Positions 55,419-64,000 of a stretch of 64,000 nucleotides of DNA are shown here, piece after piece (positions within the stretch are counted from its first letter, which is position 1; the number at the start of each line of letters is the position of its first letter). This DNA comes from Denitratisoma sp. DHT3. Lineage in GTDB: Bacteria; Pseudomonadota; Gammaproteobacteria; Burkholderiales; Rhodocyclaceae. The notes beneath the pieces are model-generated. The model made no database searches, was not told where the DNA came from, and saw only the letters and a program-made list of their open reading frames with translations. The DNA lies in assembly GCF_007833355.1 (NCBI RefSeq), contig NZ_CP020914.1, forward strand, positions 1,350,047 to 1,414,046, given 5' to 3'. The translations under genes were made by a program, and so were the position numbers.

Positions 55419-57545
55419 TTACTCTCGAATCCGAAAGTACACCTTCGGTTTTCTGTCCTCTGTCGTGAATCGATCAGGATCGATTCCCTTCAAACCAAAA
55501 ATTTGCGAGCGTGACGCCTTGATGCGGGCCTTCAGTACCACCTCGGCATCCCGGACATTGATCAGCAGATATCCGTTTTCGTGATCGGCTGCCAGCGTGC
55601 CATTGGTCACCTCCCGGCGAAGTACGCCCACGACCTCTTCAAGCAGCGCACGCTGGCGAGCGATCATTTTTTCTACGGCCCCTTCCTCTTTCGAGGACAC
55701 AATCGGTAGGACAGGAGAGGTTACCGGGGGTAGTGGTTCTGTCGTTTGCTTATTCGTCGCTTCGACTTTCGCTACAGGTTTGAATTCTGGTTTACACGCC
55801 GATTTTGAAGCTGTCTTGGACGTACTCTTTGCCCTATTGATATCCATCATTGCCGCTACGACTGGCTGGAGGCGGAGGATTTTCCAAGGGGCTCCAATAC
55901 CGACCTCAAGCTCGGCGACTTTTCTGAATGGTGCCATGGGATCGACCACCAGCCAGTTTCTTCGTCCAAGTTCGTCGAGGATCGTCTTGTTCTCCAGTCC
56001 GTACCCCTTGAACGCATCAGGCCACTTTAGACACAGGATTCCTTCCGAATCGACATGAGTGATCTTGCTACCGTCCCTGCGGCCATGCTCGATATCCTCC
56101 ACCAGCGCTTTGAGCGCTTCACCAACCGGACCATCCAGCTGATCAGGCGGTTGATCAGCTGGCGGTGAGGACGGTGTGGACGAAGTAACGATGGCGGCTG
56201 GAACCACTTCGACGGTCGGCTCTGCGGGTTTTGTCGGCGCGACAACCGATGCGTTGCTCAACGACTTGGTGGGCGGATCGTCGTTGCCAACCAGCCTTCC
56301 ATCTACCGACGCAGGCAGTGAATCCAACAATGCGCCCGGGTTATTGAGGCGTATCGCCTTCAGTTGTATGTTGGGGATTTTTTCCGCGAGGATGGCCGGA
56401 GCGATCAACCAGTAGCGGTTGCCATCAGGCTGCCCGACTTTGAATTCAGCCAATTTGCGCTCGACCAGCATGTCGAGAATGCTGTTCGGTGTCCTCGGCA
56501 GTCCGGGCATTTTTTCCTGATTGATGATCGCAGCGAGCTCCTCGCCCCCTGCGGGCCAGACCAGGTAGAGATGGCCGTCCATGTGCCATAACCTCGATCC
56601 TGGTTCGTTGACAATCCAGACCCCGTCCCGAACCAGCCGACGCATGACATCGAGAAGAATCCGCTCAACGGGGATTCCGATTTCGTAGCCCGCAAAGGTG
56701 GCGCCCATGCCCTCGATGTCTCGCGTCACGCTGAATTGATCGGAGCGCACGATCAGGTTGTGAATCATGTTTTCCTGACTGGGATGGCCACTGATCGCTT
56801 CCATCATCCAAGTCACCAGATTCGGATCGCCCTGCGATATCCAGCCCAGTCCTGATCTACCAACGATGCGTTCCACCAGCAGTAGCGAGACCGAGGTGTG
56901 GGATGTTCCACGGTTCTTGCGCCAACGCAGGAAATAGCGGTCCACCTGGTTGCCTATGGCCCATGTATAGAGATCTTCGCAAAATGGATCCCAGACTTTC
57001 CCTCCATCCTGATTGGTCACGATCAGATCGGTGATGGGCTTACCCAAGTCATGGCACAGCGCCGCAAGAAAAACCGCCGAATGCCAGCGCGGTTCCAGTT
57101 CCCGCCGTCGTCGCGGAGTTTGATCGCCCGGCAGAAGTACCCTATCCCCGGACTGTAGCGACCACAAGGCAACCTCGATGGCATGTCGGAACAAGCCCCC
57201 GGCGCCGCGATGATGGTGAGTCTCGCTGGCCGGTAGCAAATGGGCGTAGGAGGCAAAGCGGCGCAAGGGCCCCAGATAGAATTCCTCATAGACATCTTTC
57301 GACGCCAACCCGGACTCTCGAATCTGCCCAATCAGTTCTTGCTGGGTTTCGATCAGCCGATCGGGATGGGAAGCCGGCAATCCTTTGACAAAGGGCGGGT
57401 AACGCGGGATTTCATCGTCAGGCAAGGATTGGGCGGTGGGCGTTGTCTCGAATGGTGGCTGCGGCAAGGAAATCTCGCCTTTGCCCATCACTTTCTTCAG
57501 CAAGTGCAACATGCGAGCTTCTTTGCGAAGACGTTGACGGTACAT
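55419..57545 (-). CDS. traI: MOBH relaxase TraI
   Basis: A 708-residue relaxase that nicks oriT and pilots DNA in transfer. The TraI_2 domain has the MOBH triple-histidine HHHRGAGGLFRHAIEVAL (His110-112) and the HD motif AALCHDLGKP (His165-Asp166). A C-terminal DUF1528-like domain (about 460-560: ALKALVEDIEHG, EGILCLKWPDAFKGYGL) follows a Pro-rich linker. MOBH relaxases are typical of SXT-like elements. Start ATG 57543-57545; a second ATG is 11 codons inside. It is just downstream of traF. Confidence 0.93.
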   Translation of the reverse strand: MYRQRLRKEARMLHLLKKVMGKGEISLPQPPFETTPTAQSLPDDEIPRYPPFVKGLPASHPDRLIETQQELIGQIRESGLASKDVYEEFYLGPLRRFASYAHLLPASETHHHRGAGGLFRHAIEVALWSLQSGDRVLLPGDQTPRRRRELEPRWHSAVFLAALCHDLGKPITDLIVTNQDGGKVWDPFCEDLYTWAIGNQVDRYFLRWRKNRGTSHTSVSLLLVERIVGRSGLGWISQGDPNLVTWMMEAISGHPSQENMIHNLIVRSDQFSVTRDIEGMGATFAGYEIGIPVERILLDVMRRLVRDGVWIVNEPGSRLWHMDGHLYLVWPAGGEELAAIINQEKMPGLPRTPNSILDMLVERKLAEFKVGQPDGNRYWLIAPAILAEKIPNIQLKAIRLNNPGALLDSLPASVDGRLVGNDDPPTKSLSNASVVAPTKPAEPTVEVVPAAIVTSSTPSSPPADQPPDQLDGPVGEALKALVEDIEHGRRDGSKITHVDSEGILCLKWPDAFKGYGLENKTILDELGRRNWLVVDPMAPFRKVAELEVGIGAPWKILRLQPVVAAMMDINRAKSTSKTASKSACKPEFKPVAKVEATNKQTTEPLPPVTSPVLPIVSSKEEGAVEKMIARQRALLEEVVGVLRREVTNGTLAADHENGYLLINVRDAEVVLKARIKASRSQIFGLKGIDPDRFTTEDRKPKVYFRIRE

Positions 57546-57576
57546 CCGAAAAATTCGAGCGGCATCTTCAATCCGC

Positions 57577-58059
57577 TCATATCAGCCGAAACGCACGGCC
57601 GATAACTTGATCGCGTTTTACCCATCCCGTCAGCTGGTAGCGGGAATCGAGACTGTCGGGGTGCCCGCCCGCGACGTAATAGCTGCCTTCCGGAATCACC
57701 CCCACAGGTCCTGGAATCAGCGGTTCGCCAGTTCTTGCACGTTCCTTGGCTTGCCCCACCGCCCGGCCATCCACGTAGAAATCCCGTCCTTGCGTCGTCA
57801 CGCGCGACCCAGGCAGGCCAACCAGGCGCTTAACGAAGATGCTTCCTTTTGGATACGGCCAGTTTCGCTCCCACCGAAAAGCCACGAACTCACCACTATC
57901 GGGGAAGGTGTCCTTGCAGATGACAAATACCGTTCCCGGCAGGCTTTCCGTCAGGTTGAAAGCGAGCATGTAGCTTCCGCTCACCGCCAGGTAGGCGGCC
58001 ATCAGCCAGAGGATGAGCGGAAATCGGATTTCTTGCCATGTCGAGTATCGGGAGCGCAT
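57577..58059 (-). CDS. traF: TraF/TrhF-type S26 signal peptidase
   Basis: A 160-residue membrane-anchored leader peptidase of the conjugative type. One N-terminal transmembrane helix (IRFPLILWLMAAYLAVSGSY) is followed by catalytic Ser39 in LTESLPGTVFVI and Lys77 in SIFVKRLVGLPGS. It processes pilin or other transfer proteins. First gene of the traF-traI block; the repeated operator lies 38 bp upstream. Confidence 0.9.
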   Translation of the reverse strand: MRSRYSTWQEIRFPLILWLMAAYLAVSGSYMLAFNLTESLPGTVFVICKDTFPDSGEFVAFRWERNWPYPKGSIFVKRLVGLPGSRVTTQGRDFYVDGRAVGQAKERARTGEPLIPGPVGVIPEGSYYVAGGHPDSLDSRYQLTGWVKRDQVIGRAFRLI

Positions 58060-58097
58060 GGCCTGACTCTATGGGATAGCCAGCGGTGTGGGTTTTC

Positions 58098-58124
58098 GAA
58101 ATGCGTACTTCCTGGCCGCATTTC
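58098..58124 (-). promoter_or_regulatory. Element-specific inverted repeat, copy 3 (upstream of traF)
   Basis: GAAATGCG-N11-CGCATTTC, loop TACTTCCTGGC, 38 bp before the traF start. Same orientation as the copies at 37763 and 46569. Confidence 0.75.
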
Positions 58125-58237
58125 ACCCGCGCACGCAAGGAGAGCCGTCTCAGGATCGGCCTTGACGCCTGACCCTGCCAGTTGCAGTTTCAGGCGGCTG
58201 TGAGAAGCTGAACTGAATACTGTCTTTGGAGCCTCAC

Positions 58238-58678
58238 ATGAGCCTCGCCGCAGCAACCCAGATGAGCAGTTTTTTCGGGTGGATGCCCATCGTGGCATTC
58301 GTCCTTGCAGGACTCACTATTTACCGCTGGAACCGACGGAACAAAACCGCCGATCATCGTCGAATGGATCGAATGCTTTCGGATCTGGAGGCGATCAAAC
58401 ACCAGGTTCTGCTGGTCTCGACCGATCAGCCACCATCAAAGGTGGTGATCCGGACGCTCGGCTACCTGGAGTCGGTATCCACAGTCGAGGTCGCTTCGGA
58501 TGCCGATTACCGGCTCGCCGAATGCGACGCCCTTCTGACTCTGGCCCGAAACGCCTTGGCAAAAGGAGCAAACGCCATCGTCGGCTTGAGGAAGACCCAT
58601 GCCCATTACGACCAGCCTGGATCCCAATGGCGGGTTTCCCGCGTGATCTATTCCGGCACCGCAGCCGTGGTGACATAA
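58238..58678 (+). CDS. Membrane-anchored YbjQ-like protein
   Basis: A 146-residue protein from the ATG at 58238 (MSLAAATQMSSFFGW). One N-terminal transmembrane helix (WMPIVAFVLAGLTIYRW) is followed by a soluble domain reminiscent of the YbjQ/UPF0145 fold: LTLARNALAKGANAIVGLRKTH and VIYSGTAAVV. Function of that family is poorly known. It is on the opposite strand to traF, and 81 bp before the AbiE operon. Confidence 0.6.
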   Translation: MSLAAATQMSSFFGWMPIVAFVLAGLTIYRWNRRNKTADHRRMDRMLSDLEAIKHQVLLVSTDQPPSKVVIRTLGYLESVSTVEVASDADYRLAECDALLTLARNALAKGANAIVGLRKTHAHYDQPGSQWRVSRVIYSGTAAVVT

Positions 58679-58759
58679 CACACATCACTCAAATATCGAT
58701 TTCCCTTGACCTCTAGGCTGTGGCATACTTGCATGAAACGTCAGTGAGATTTTTGAAAC

Positions 58760-59371
58760 ATGCCGCAGCAGAAAACCACTGTTGATGCCTCACCCGAACG
58801 CCGATGGAAGCAGATGGCCGGCAAGGTTTTTCGACGTAAAGACCTGGCCGATCAGTTACCCAGCGTTGATCGGGAACTTGGTCTGGCAGTGAAAGCCGGA
58901 ACCGTGCGAAAGGCGGCTCAGGGGCTGTATTACGTTCCCCGAAGAACTCCGTTTGGCGATGCGCCGCCAAGCGAGGAAGCGCTCGTCGAAAAGTTTCTCG
59001 ATGACCGTCATTTCCTGATGTTCAACCCCAGCTGCTACAACGCTTTGGGACTCGGCACCACTCAGCTTTACAACAAGACCGTCGTCTATAACCACAAGCG
59101 TCATGGCAAGTTCGACTTGGCCGGGTTTGAATTCGACTTTCGCGACAAGCCGCGCTTTCCCTCGCGCAAGCAGGTCAATCGCGAATACCTGCTGGTCGAT
59201 ATGCTGAACAACCTGACCGACCTGGCCGAAGACCCGGAAACCGTGCTGTCCAATGTGCGCCGCAAGCTCGACACCTTCGACGCGGGCCGTCTCGAGAAGA
59301 TGCTTGCCGATTACGGATCGGCCAGAACACGCCGCGTTTTTCGGCAAATGAAGTCGGCTGTCCATGCCTAA
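58760..59371 (+). CDS. abiEi: Type IV antitoxin AbiEi
   Basis: A 203-residue antitoxin and autorepressor. The N-terminal winged helix (GKVFRRKDLADQLPSVDRELGLAVKAGTVRKAAQGLYYVP) and the antitoxin domain (EKFLDDRHFLMFNPSCYNALGLGTTQLYNKTVVYNHKRHG) fit the AbiEi/DUF6088 family. It overlaps the toxin gene by 8 bp. A second, degenerate AbiEi lies near 28.0 kb. Confidence 0.85.
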   Translation: MPQQKTTVDASPERRWKQMAGKVFRRKDLADQLPSVDRELGLAVKAGTVRKAAQGLYYVPRRTPFGDAPPSEEALVEKFLDDRHFLMFNPSCYNALGLGTTQLYNKTVVYNHKRHGKFDLAGFEFDFRDKPRFPSRKQVNREYLLVDMLNNLTDLAEDPETVLSNVRRKLDTFDAGRLEKMLADYGSARTRRVFRQMKSAVHA

Positions 59372-60326
59372 AGCTGCAGTTTTTCTGCACGACCATCCCA
59401 ACTTTACGGATCTGATCCGGCAGGTCGGCCAGGCTCAACGCGTCCCCTCCTATCTGGTCGAGAAGGACTATTGGCTGATGCACAGCCTGTGGGGACTGCA
59501 GCAGCAGGGCTGGACGTTTCAGCTCAAGGGCGGGACGTCCCTCTCGAAAGGGCATCAGATCATCCAGCGTTTCTCCGAGGACATCGATCTTCGCATCGAG
59601 CCCCCGGCGGATCGCGATGTCAAAACCGGGAAGAATCAGGACAAACCTGCCCACGTCGAGACACGACGGCTGTATTTCGACTGGCTGGCCGAGCAGATCG
59701 CCACAAAGGAGATCGCTGGCTTCGAGGCTGTCGAACGGGATACCGAATACGACGATGCCAAGTACCGCAGCGCTGGCATCCGGTTGCGCTACCCGGTGCA
59801 TACCGAATACCTCCCGGGAATCAAGGAAGGCATCCTGCTGGAAGTCGGATTCGACGACACTGCTCCCAACATGCCCTGCACCATCACCTCGTGGGCACTG
59901 GATGCGGCGCTCAACAGCACCGTGAAGGTCATCGACAATCGCGCCCTCGCGGTACCTTGCTACAGCCCGGCCTACACTTTCGTGGAAAAGCTGCAAACGG
60001 TGTCGACCAAGTTTCGGCAGCAACAGGATGTCGAGGTTTTTCCGAAGAACTTCCTGCGCCATTACTACGATCTGTACTGCCTCCTGGACCATCCAGAGGT
60101 GCAGGCATTCATAGGCACGCCGGCCTACCATGCTCGCAAGAAAGAGCGCTTTCGGGCCGGCGACAACCTGCATGTTGCCAGCAACGAGGCATTCTTGCTG
60201 ACAGATCCCGCTGTTCGCGCGCTCTACGACAACAAGTACCGCGAAACCGCCTCGCTTTACTACGCGGGGCAAGTGCCGTTTCAGAGCATTCTTGAACGTC
60301 TTGCGCAGCATCTGGACCGGATGTGA
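59364..60326 (+). CDS. abiEii: Type IV toxin AbiEii nucleotidyltransferase
   Basis: A 320-residue toxin with the nucleotidyltransferase signature FQLKGGTSLSKGHQIIQRFSEDIDLRI, where GGTSLSKG and S-EDIDL are the AbiEii motifs. AbiEii blocks growth by adding nucleotides to tRNA and gives abortive infection. Its stop codon abuts the stop of the convergent traG (60326/60327) with no gap. Confidence 0.92.
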   Translation: MPKAAVFLHDHPNFTDLIRQVGQAQRVPSYLVEKDYWLMHSLWGLQQQGWTFQLKGGTSLSKGHQIIQRFSEDIDLRIEPPADRDVKTGKNQDKPAHVETRRLYFDWLAEQIATKEIAGFEAVERDTEYDDAKYRSAGIRLRYPVHTEYLPGIKEGILLEVGFDDTAPNMPCTITSWALDAALNSTVKVIDNRALAVPCYSPAYTFVEKLQTVSTKFRQQQDVEVFPKNFLRHYYDLYCLLDHPEVQAFIGTPAYHARKKERFRAGDNLHVASNEAFLLTDPAVRALYDNKYRETASLYYAGQVPFQSILERLAQHLDRM

Positions 60327-63143
60327 TCATTTCTTTCCGGCAAGCGTGTCGGTCAAATATTTGCCCGGATTGTCTCCGGTAAGTCCATCTGCAACCCGCC
60401 CCGCCGCTTCTCCGACCTGTTCGACCGTTTCTGCCGTCTTGCCCGCTACCGAAGTCGGCTTGAGCTTCTGGAAGGTTGAAGGTGTCGCGTTTTCCTGATG
60501 GGTTTGCCCCGCCCCTTCCTGCCGGTCACGAACCTCGAAGCTGTTTCGGGAGAACTCCCGCATCGCTGTATGCATGGCCTGATCAGTCGGAGTAGTCTGG
60601 GGAGACACGCCAGAACGTCTGGCGGCCCCCTTCACCTGCCCCAGATAACCCGCACCGGCAATCTCGACCGCCTGGCTACCCGGCATTCCACCGCGGTTGG
60701 CCTCGTGACGCGCTCGTACCACTTCGGCGCCAGATACTTGCCCCGCCATTTCTCCCAGCATCCGGTCGTAGTTCTGGGTGGTGTATTCCTCGATGTAGGG
60801 TCGCAGGCGATGCGGATCGCCCATGATGCCCTGGAACTTCTCGTAGTTGTATTCAAGCTTCGGCAGCAGGAAATCCTTGATGAAATGATCCTGCAGCTGG
60901 AGGTTGGAGCCAAGCTGCCCGGAATGGGACAGCTCCCACATCTGGCGATGCCCCTCGGTTTCCTGAAACGAGGAACTGAGCGCATCGCGGGACTGCCGTG
61001 CCCGATCCAGCGACGCTCGCTGCCCTTCCGATCCTGAGGTTTTTCCTTCGTCGGAAGTTCGATAGTTTCGCTCCCAACCGTTGTCGATGACGGTGCCGAC
61101 TTTCTTGCCAAAACTCGACTCACGGGCGAACTGAGCCATTTCCTCCAGGGAGCGCATCGAGTCGGCCGAGTTGCGCATCTTGGCCGACATTTCGACGCCG
61201 CCGCGCAGGCCGGTAATCTCGAGCAGCTTGGGCGTACTCATGCCCATCGATGCGCCGACCATGAGTTCCATGGCCACCTTTTCGCTGACGCCGAGTTTTC
61301 TGGCCCATTGATCGACCTGACGCAGGGTGTCATTCGCTTCCTGATTCCGGCTCGACCCCATGCCGTGCCGATAGCCTGTAGAGTCACTGGCGCCCTTCGC
61401 GTGTGATCTTTCAAATCCGGCTTCTTGCTTGATCGCCGCCAGAGCACTTTCAGCGTACTCCGAGGATCTCTGCTGGGACGCCTGCTGCGAGCGTTCATAA
61501 TTCTCCTTGGCTGCAGCGCCGAGCGAATCGTTGAGTGCCATGTCGGCACGAACATCGCTCTTGGCCTGTTTCACTACAAAGCCGCCGCCGGAAAAGTGGC
61601 TGTAGTCGAAGCCGCCCCGCGCCTGATACTGGGTTGCCCCTTGGCGCAGGCTCGGGTTCATATCGACGGCCAGCCCCTTCATGGTGTCGTGGCTGGCATT
61701 GTTGAGCGAGGCATTGCCCATCTGCATGTTGCCCATGGCCAGGCTGCTGGCAATCTTCTCGGGGTCGCGCGGTGGCGCGACCAGGCCGGCCACCGCCTGC
61801 ATGCCAACCTCACCGCCCTTCACAACAGCGGCGGCAATGGCGGGAATAGAGATGACCAGCATGCCGGCAATGGCCTGGTCGCTGACAATCGCGGTATTCA
61901 GGAAGCTCATCTGTTCGATCGACAGGCCACTCGATGCGCTGCCGCTGATGTACTGGCTTCTCGAATACATGGTGATGATGAAGTTCATCACGGCGTACAG
62001 CGGCGCCCAAAGTTGTATCCAGAAGAGACTCGCCGCATAGGACTTGATGACCCCGGTCGCCTGGTGACCGCTCAGCACCACGAACAAGAGGAACACCGGA
62101 AAGATAGCGTACTGCACCATCTCGATGGCATTCCTCACCTTCGGCATAGTCGACTCGGCGACGCGCGCCATCAGTTTGTAGGAATCGCTGGTCGAGCGTA
62201 GCGATTGCGCCATCGCCAGATTGGTCTGGGCGCTGGCCGCATCGCCCAGTTGCGCCGGTAGCATGTACTGGGCATCGATCATGAAATTGGCGACGATGGC
62301 CTGCTTCACCGTGTCCTGTGCCGACGACGAAATCCCGAGAAGATAGTTGGTCGAGGTCGCCAGCGATCCTGCAATAGCGACGCCGGCATCCGCGCTCGTC
62401 ATGCGGGGATAGAGCCTGGAACCAAGCAAGGTCACTTGCCGACTCGTCTCGGCGGTGATTTGGGTTGTCAGCGACTGATAGCCCGCATCACAGCCCACAG
62501 TGCTCATCAGTGTCGGATCAGCGAGATCGCGGATCGTCACCAACCTCGACGGATTGGTCTTGCCGTTCAGGCTGTCCCAGATGTTATTGACCTGGAGAAT
62601 ATCTTCCTTCATGCGGATATAGCCGGTCGCGATGTCGGGCGCGACGCACTCCCGGTAGAACTCCAGCAGATTGCCGGTCAATACCGGATTTCCGCTCTTG
62701 ATCGCCTGCCGTTCGGAAAGGACGCGATGCCCAAACAGTGTCCCGTTCCTGCGGAACTTCACATCGTCAGGCAACGAAAATACCGTCTCGAAAGAGCCGG
62801 TGAGCCAATCCCCCACCTTGCTCATCGTGTGCGCGAACGCCCCGAGACCGATCGGCACATTCGCCACGGCCCGCGGCGGTTCGTTGCCCGTACGATCGAC
62901 GATCATGACCGTCACTTTGGGAATCAGGAGCATCGACTGGAAAATGGCGAGGAAGAAAAGCCACTTCCACATGCCGTCAAGCCGCTCCCTCCCGGTCAAA
63001 GTGGCGATGACGACGACGATCATGCCGACGATGGCGATGGTTTGAAGCAGGCCACGGTAATCGCCACTGCCCATGAGCGAGGCAACCGCATTGAACATCG
63101 CCTCCAGCTCGACGACATTCCAGTAGGCATAGACCTCGTACAT
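60327..63143 (-). CDS. traG: Conjugal transfer protein TraG
   Basis: A 938-residue inner-membrane protein for pilus assembly and mating-pair stabilisation. The N-terminal part has several hydrophobic helices (GLLQTIAIVGMIVVVIATL, KWLFFLAIFQSMLLIP, AIFPVFLLFVVLSG, QLWAPLYAVMNFIITMYSRS). The C-terminal half is a long hydrophilic periplasmic domain (LAMGNMQMGNASLNNASHDTMKG onward). It follows traH by 3 bp and is convergent with abiEii. Confidence 0.93.
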   Translation of the reverse strand: MYEVYAYWNVVELEAMFNAVASLMGSGDYRGLLQTIAIVGMIVVVIATLTGRERLDGMWKWLFFLAIFQSMLLIPKVTVMIVDRTGNEPPRAVANVPIGLGAFAHTMSKVGDWLTGSFETVFSLPDDVKFRRNGTLFGHRVLSERQAIKSGNPVLTGNLLEFYRECVAPDIATGYIRMKEDILQVNNIWDSLNGKTNPSRLVTIRDLADPTLMSTVGCDAGYQSLTTQITAETSRQVTLLGSRLYPRMTSADAGVAIAGSLATSTNYLLGISSSAQDTVKQAIVANFMIDAQYMLPAQLGDAASAQTNLAMAQSLRSTSDSYKLMARVAESTMPKVRNAIEMVQYAIFPVFLLFVVLSGHQATGVIKSYAASLFWIQLWAPLYAVMNFIITMYSRSQYISGSASSGLSIEQMSFLNTAIVSDQAIAGMLVISIPAIAAAVVKGGEVGMQAVAGLVAPPRDPEKIASSLAMGNMQMGNASLNNASHDTMKGLAVDMNPSLRQGATQYQARGGFDYSHFSGGGFVVKQAKSDVRADMALNDSLGAAAKENYERSQQASQQRSSEYAESALAAIKQEAGFERSHAKGASDSTGYRHGMGSSRNQEANDTLRQVDQWARKLGVSEKVAMELMVGASMGMSTPKLLEITGLRGGVEMSAKMRNSADSMRSLEEMAQFARESSFGKKVGTVIDNGWERNYRTSDEGKTSGSEGQRASLDRARQSRDALSSSFQETEGHRQMWELSHSGQLGSNLQLQDHFIKDFLLPKLEYNYEKFQGIMGDPHRLRPYIEEYTTQNYDRMLGEMAGQVSGAEVVRARHEANRGGMPGSQAVEIAGAGYLGQVKGAARRSGVSPQTTPTDQAMHTAMREFSRNSFEVRDRQEGAGQTHQENATPSTFQKLKPTSVAGKTAETVEQVGEAAGRVADGLTGDNPGKYLTDTLAGKK

Positions 63144-63146
63144 GGC

Positions 63147-64000
63147 TTACCGGTTGAAGACGGCCATCGACTGGAAGATGTTGGTCGGCATCCCGGAATT
63201 GAGGCTCTGGTGCATCAATTGCAGCGAACGGCTGAGTTCGGCGACCTGCATCCCTTTCTGATATTCGGCACGAAGCATGTCCCGCGCTTCCTGCTCGACC
63301 TCGGTCAGCCGAACAAGGATTTTTTCTGCAGCCATCACGGCATCCGGTCCGCTTTTACCGGCATCGTTCTGCAAGGCATTGCGCAGAGTCTTTGAAAGGT
63401 TCGTGAAGTACGCGTAGGCGACATCCACGGCGATCAGTTGGGCGTAATCCTCGGTGATTCGGTCACCGCCAGGGATACTGCTGGATACCGCGAGCATCTT
63501 CCAGACCGGCAACGAGGAGCTACCAATCAGAGCCGCATCCATGGAGGACTGTCCACCCGTGTCACGATTGACGATCTTGTCGCGCATGGTGGCAATCCGG
63601 GTACGGACCTGGCGGGAAAACGGCGCAACCGTGAATGCCGTTTCCGAAAAGCTCGGCGTCAGGCATTCGGCCAGATCCGTTCCACATTTGAGACCGGGGA
63701 GATTCACGGTGGCCGACGCGCCGTCGCCAACAAACTGGCGGAACGTCAGCTTGCCCCCGGGCAGGTAGGTCCATTTGGCTTTTTCATCGGCGTTTTCACC
63801 AGGTGGCGTGACGATGATGGTGCCGGTCAGACTCATCAACAATTCCCGTGTTTCGTCGGTGATGCCGGAAATGCGGTTGAGTGAGCGCCAGACAACGTTG
63901 CCGGGATCGAAGATTTCCCGCGCGCCCTGCGAGGTGGCTTTTGCGGCATTGCGAATGTTCTTCGCCGTGGTGCGACTCTTCTTCCATTCATCCCAGGACT
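63147..64000 (-). CDS. traH: Conjugal transfer pilus assembly protein TraH (partial, 5' end outside window)
   Basis: C-terminal 284 residues of TraH, an F-type pilus assembly protein. The frame stays open to the window edge: EWKKSRTTAKNIRNAAKATS, then NVVWRSLNRISGITDETRELLMSLTGTIIV. It ends LNSGMPTNIFQSMAVFNR. A TTG at 63842 is an internal codon, not the start. F-plasmid TraH is 458 residues, so roughly 170 more lie outside. Confidence 0.92.
   Translation of the reverse strand, partial: SWDEWKKSRTTAKNIRNAAKATSQGAREIFDPGNVVWRSLNRISGITDETRELLMSLTGTIIVTPPGENADEKAKWTYLPGGKLTFRQFVGDGASATVNLPGLKCGTDLAECLTPSFSETAFTVAPFSRQVRTRIATMRDKIVNRDTGGQSSMDAALIGSSSLPVWKMLAVSSSIPGGDRITEDYAQLIAVDVAYAYFTNLSKTLRNALQNDAGKSGPDAVMAAEKILVRLTEVEQEARDMLRAEYQKGMQVAELSRSLQLMHQSLNSGMPTNIFQSMAVFNR

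Noticed and set aside
55173..58237. oriT near the relaxase gene
   Set aside because: MOBH origins have no motif I can recognise reliably, and no inverted repeat next to traI stood out apart from the operator-like element, which also occurs far away.
28209..64000. CRISPR array
   Set aside because: No regularly spaced direct repeats with unique spacers; the repeats near 29.5-31 kb are irregular arm-type sites.

Overview
The window looks like the chromosome of a betaproteobacterium, probably of the Rhodocyclales type. The evidence is a complete-style nuo operon preceded by tpiA, secG and a tRNA-Leu, a canonical pst-pho cluster, high GC content in the left part, and an Acidithiobacillus-like sulfide:quinone oxidoreductase. 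Species cannot be assigned from the sequence alone.

Left part, 1-27.9 kb (core chromosome). On the minus strand, transcription runs tpiA, secG, tRNA-Leu(GAG), then nuoA to nuoM (nuoM runs off the left edge). A second minus-strand operon is pstS-pstC-pstA-pstB-phoU-phoB-phoR, with a Pho box ahead of pstS and an attenuator-like hairpin between pstS and pstC. Next come an AraC-type regulator, a VOC-family protein, a plus-strand sulfide:quinone oxidoreductase, a decayed DUF72 gene, and a large protein fusing an EndoQ-like PHP nuclease to a UvrD helicase.

Right part, about 27.93-64 kb (integrative conjugative element, right end outside the window). The boundary is sharp: the last codons of the EndoQ-UvrD gene read straight into a truncated, inverted AbiEi antitoxin gene. 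A tyrosine recombinase follows, then two copies of a 12-bp sequence identical to a GAG-TGG-GAG-TGA gene end (the type of end found in guaA), each with paired TACC arm-like repeats, enclosing a hicAB toxin-antitoxin cassette. The transfer genes are of the F type (TraW, TraU, TrbC, a TraN encoded as two proteins, TraG, TraH, a TraF signal peptidase) with a MOBH relaxase. They are split into blocks by cargo loaded with defence genes.

Defence and stability cargo: hicAB; a STAND NTPase with TPRs; an ABC-three-component system (nuclease-like protein, middle component, DUF3732 ATPase); an AlpA-like HTH protein; a Lar-like antirestriction protein; hipBA; a divergent HExxH-protein/HEPN-protein pair; a complete type III CBASS (SAVED-nuclease effector, TRIP13-like ATPase, HORMA protein, CD-NTase) with a divergent CapH-CapP regulator pair; and an AbiEi-AbiEii pair placed between transfer genes.

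The most novel signal is a DNA element, GAAATGCG-N11-CGCATTTC with a partly conserved loop, found three times in the element. Two copies lie about 40 bp upstream of the first gene of transfer blocks (traW and traF), and the third lies near 37.77 kb. It is a candidate element-specific operator or promoter coordinating the dispersed transfer blocks.
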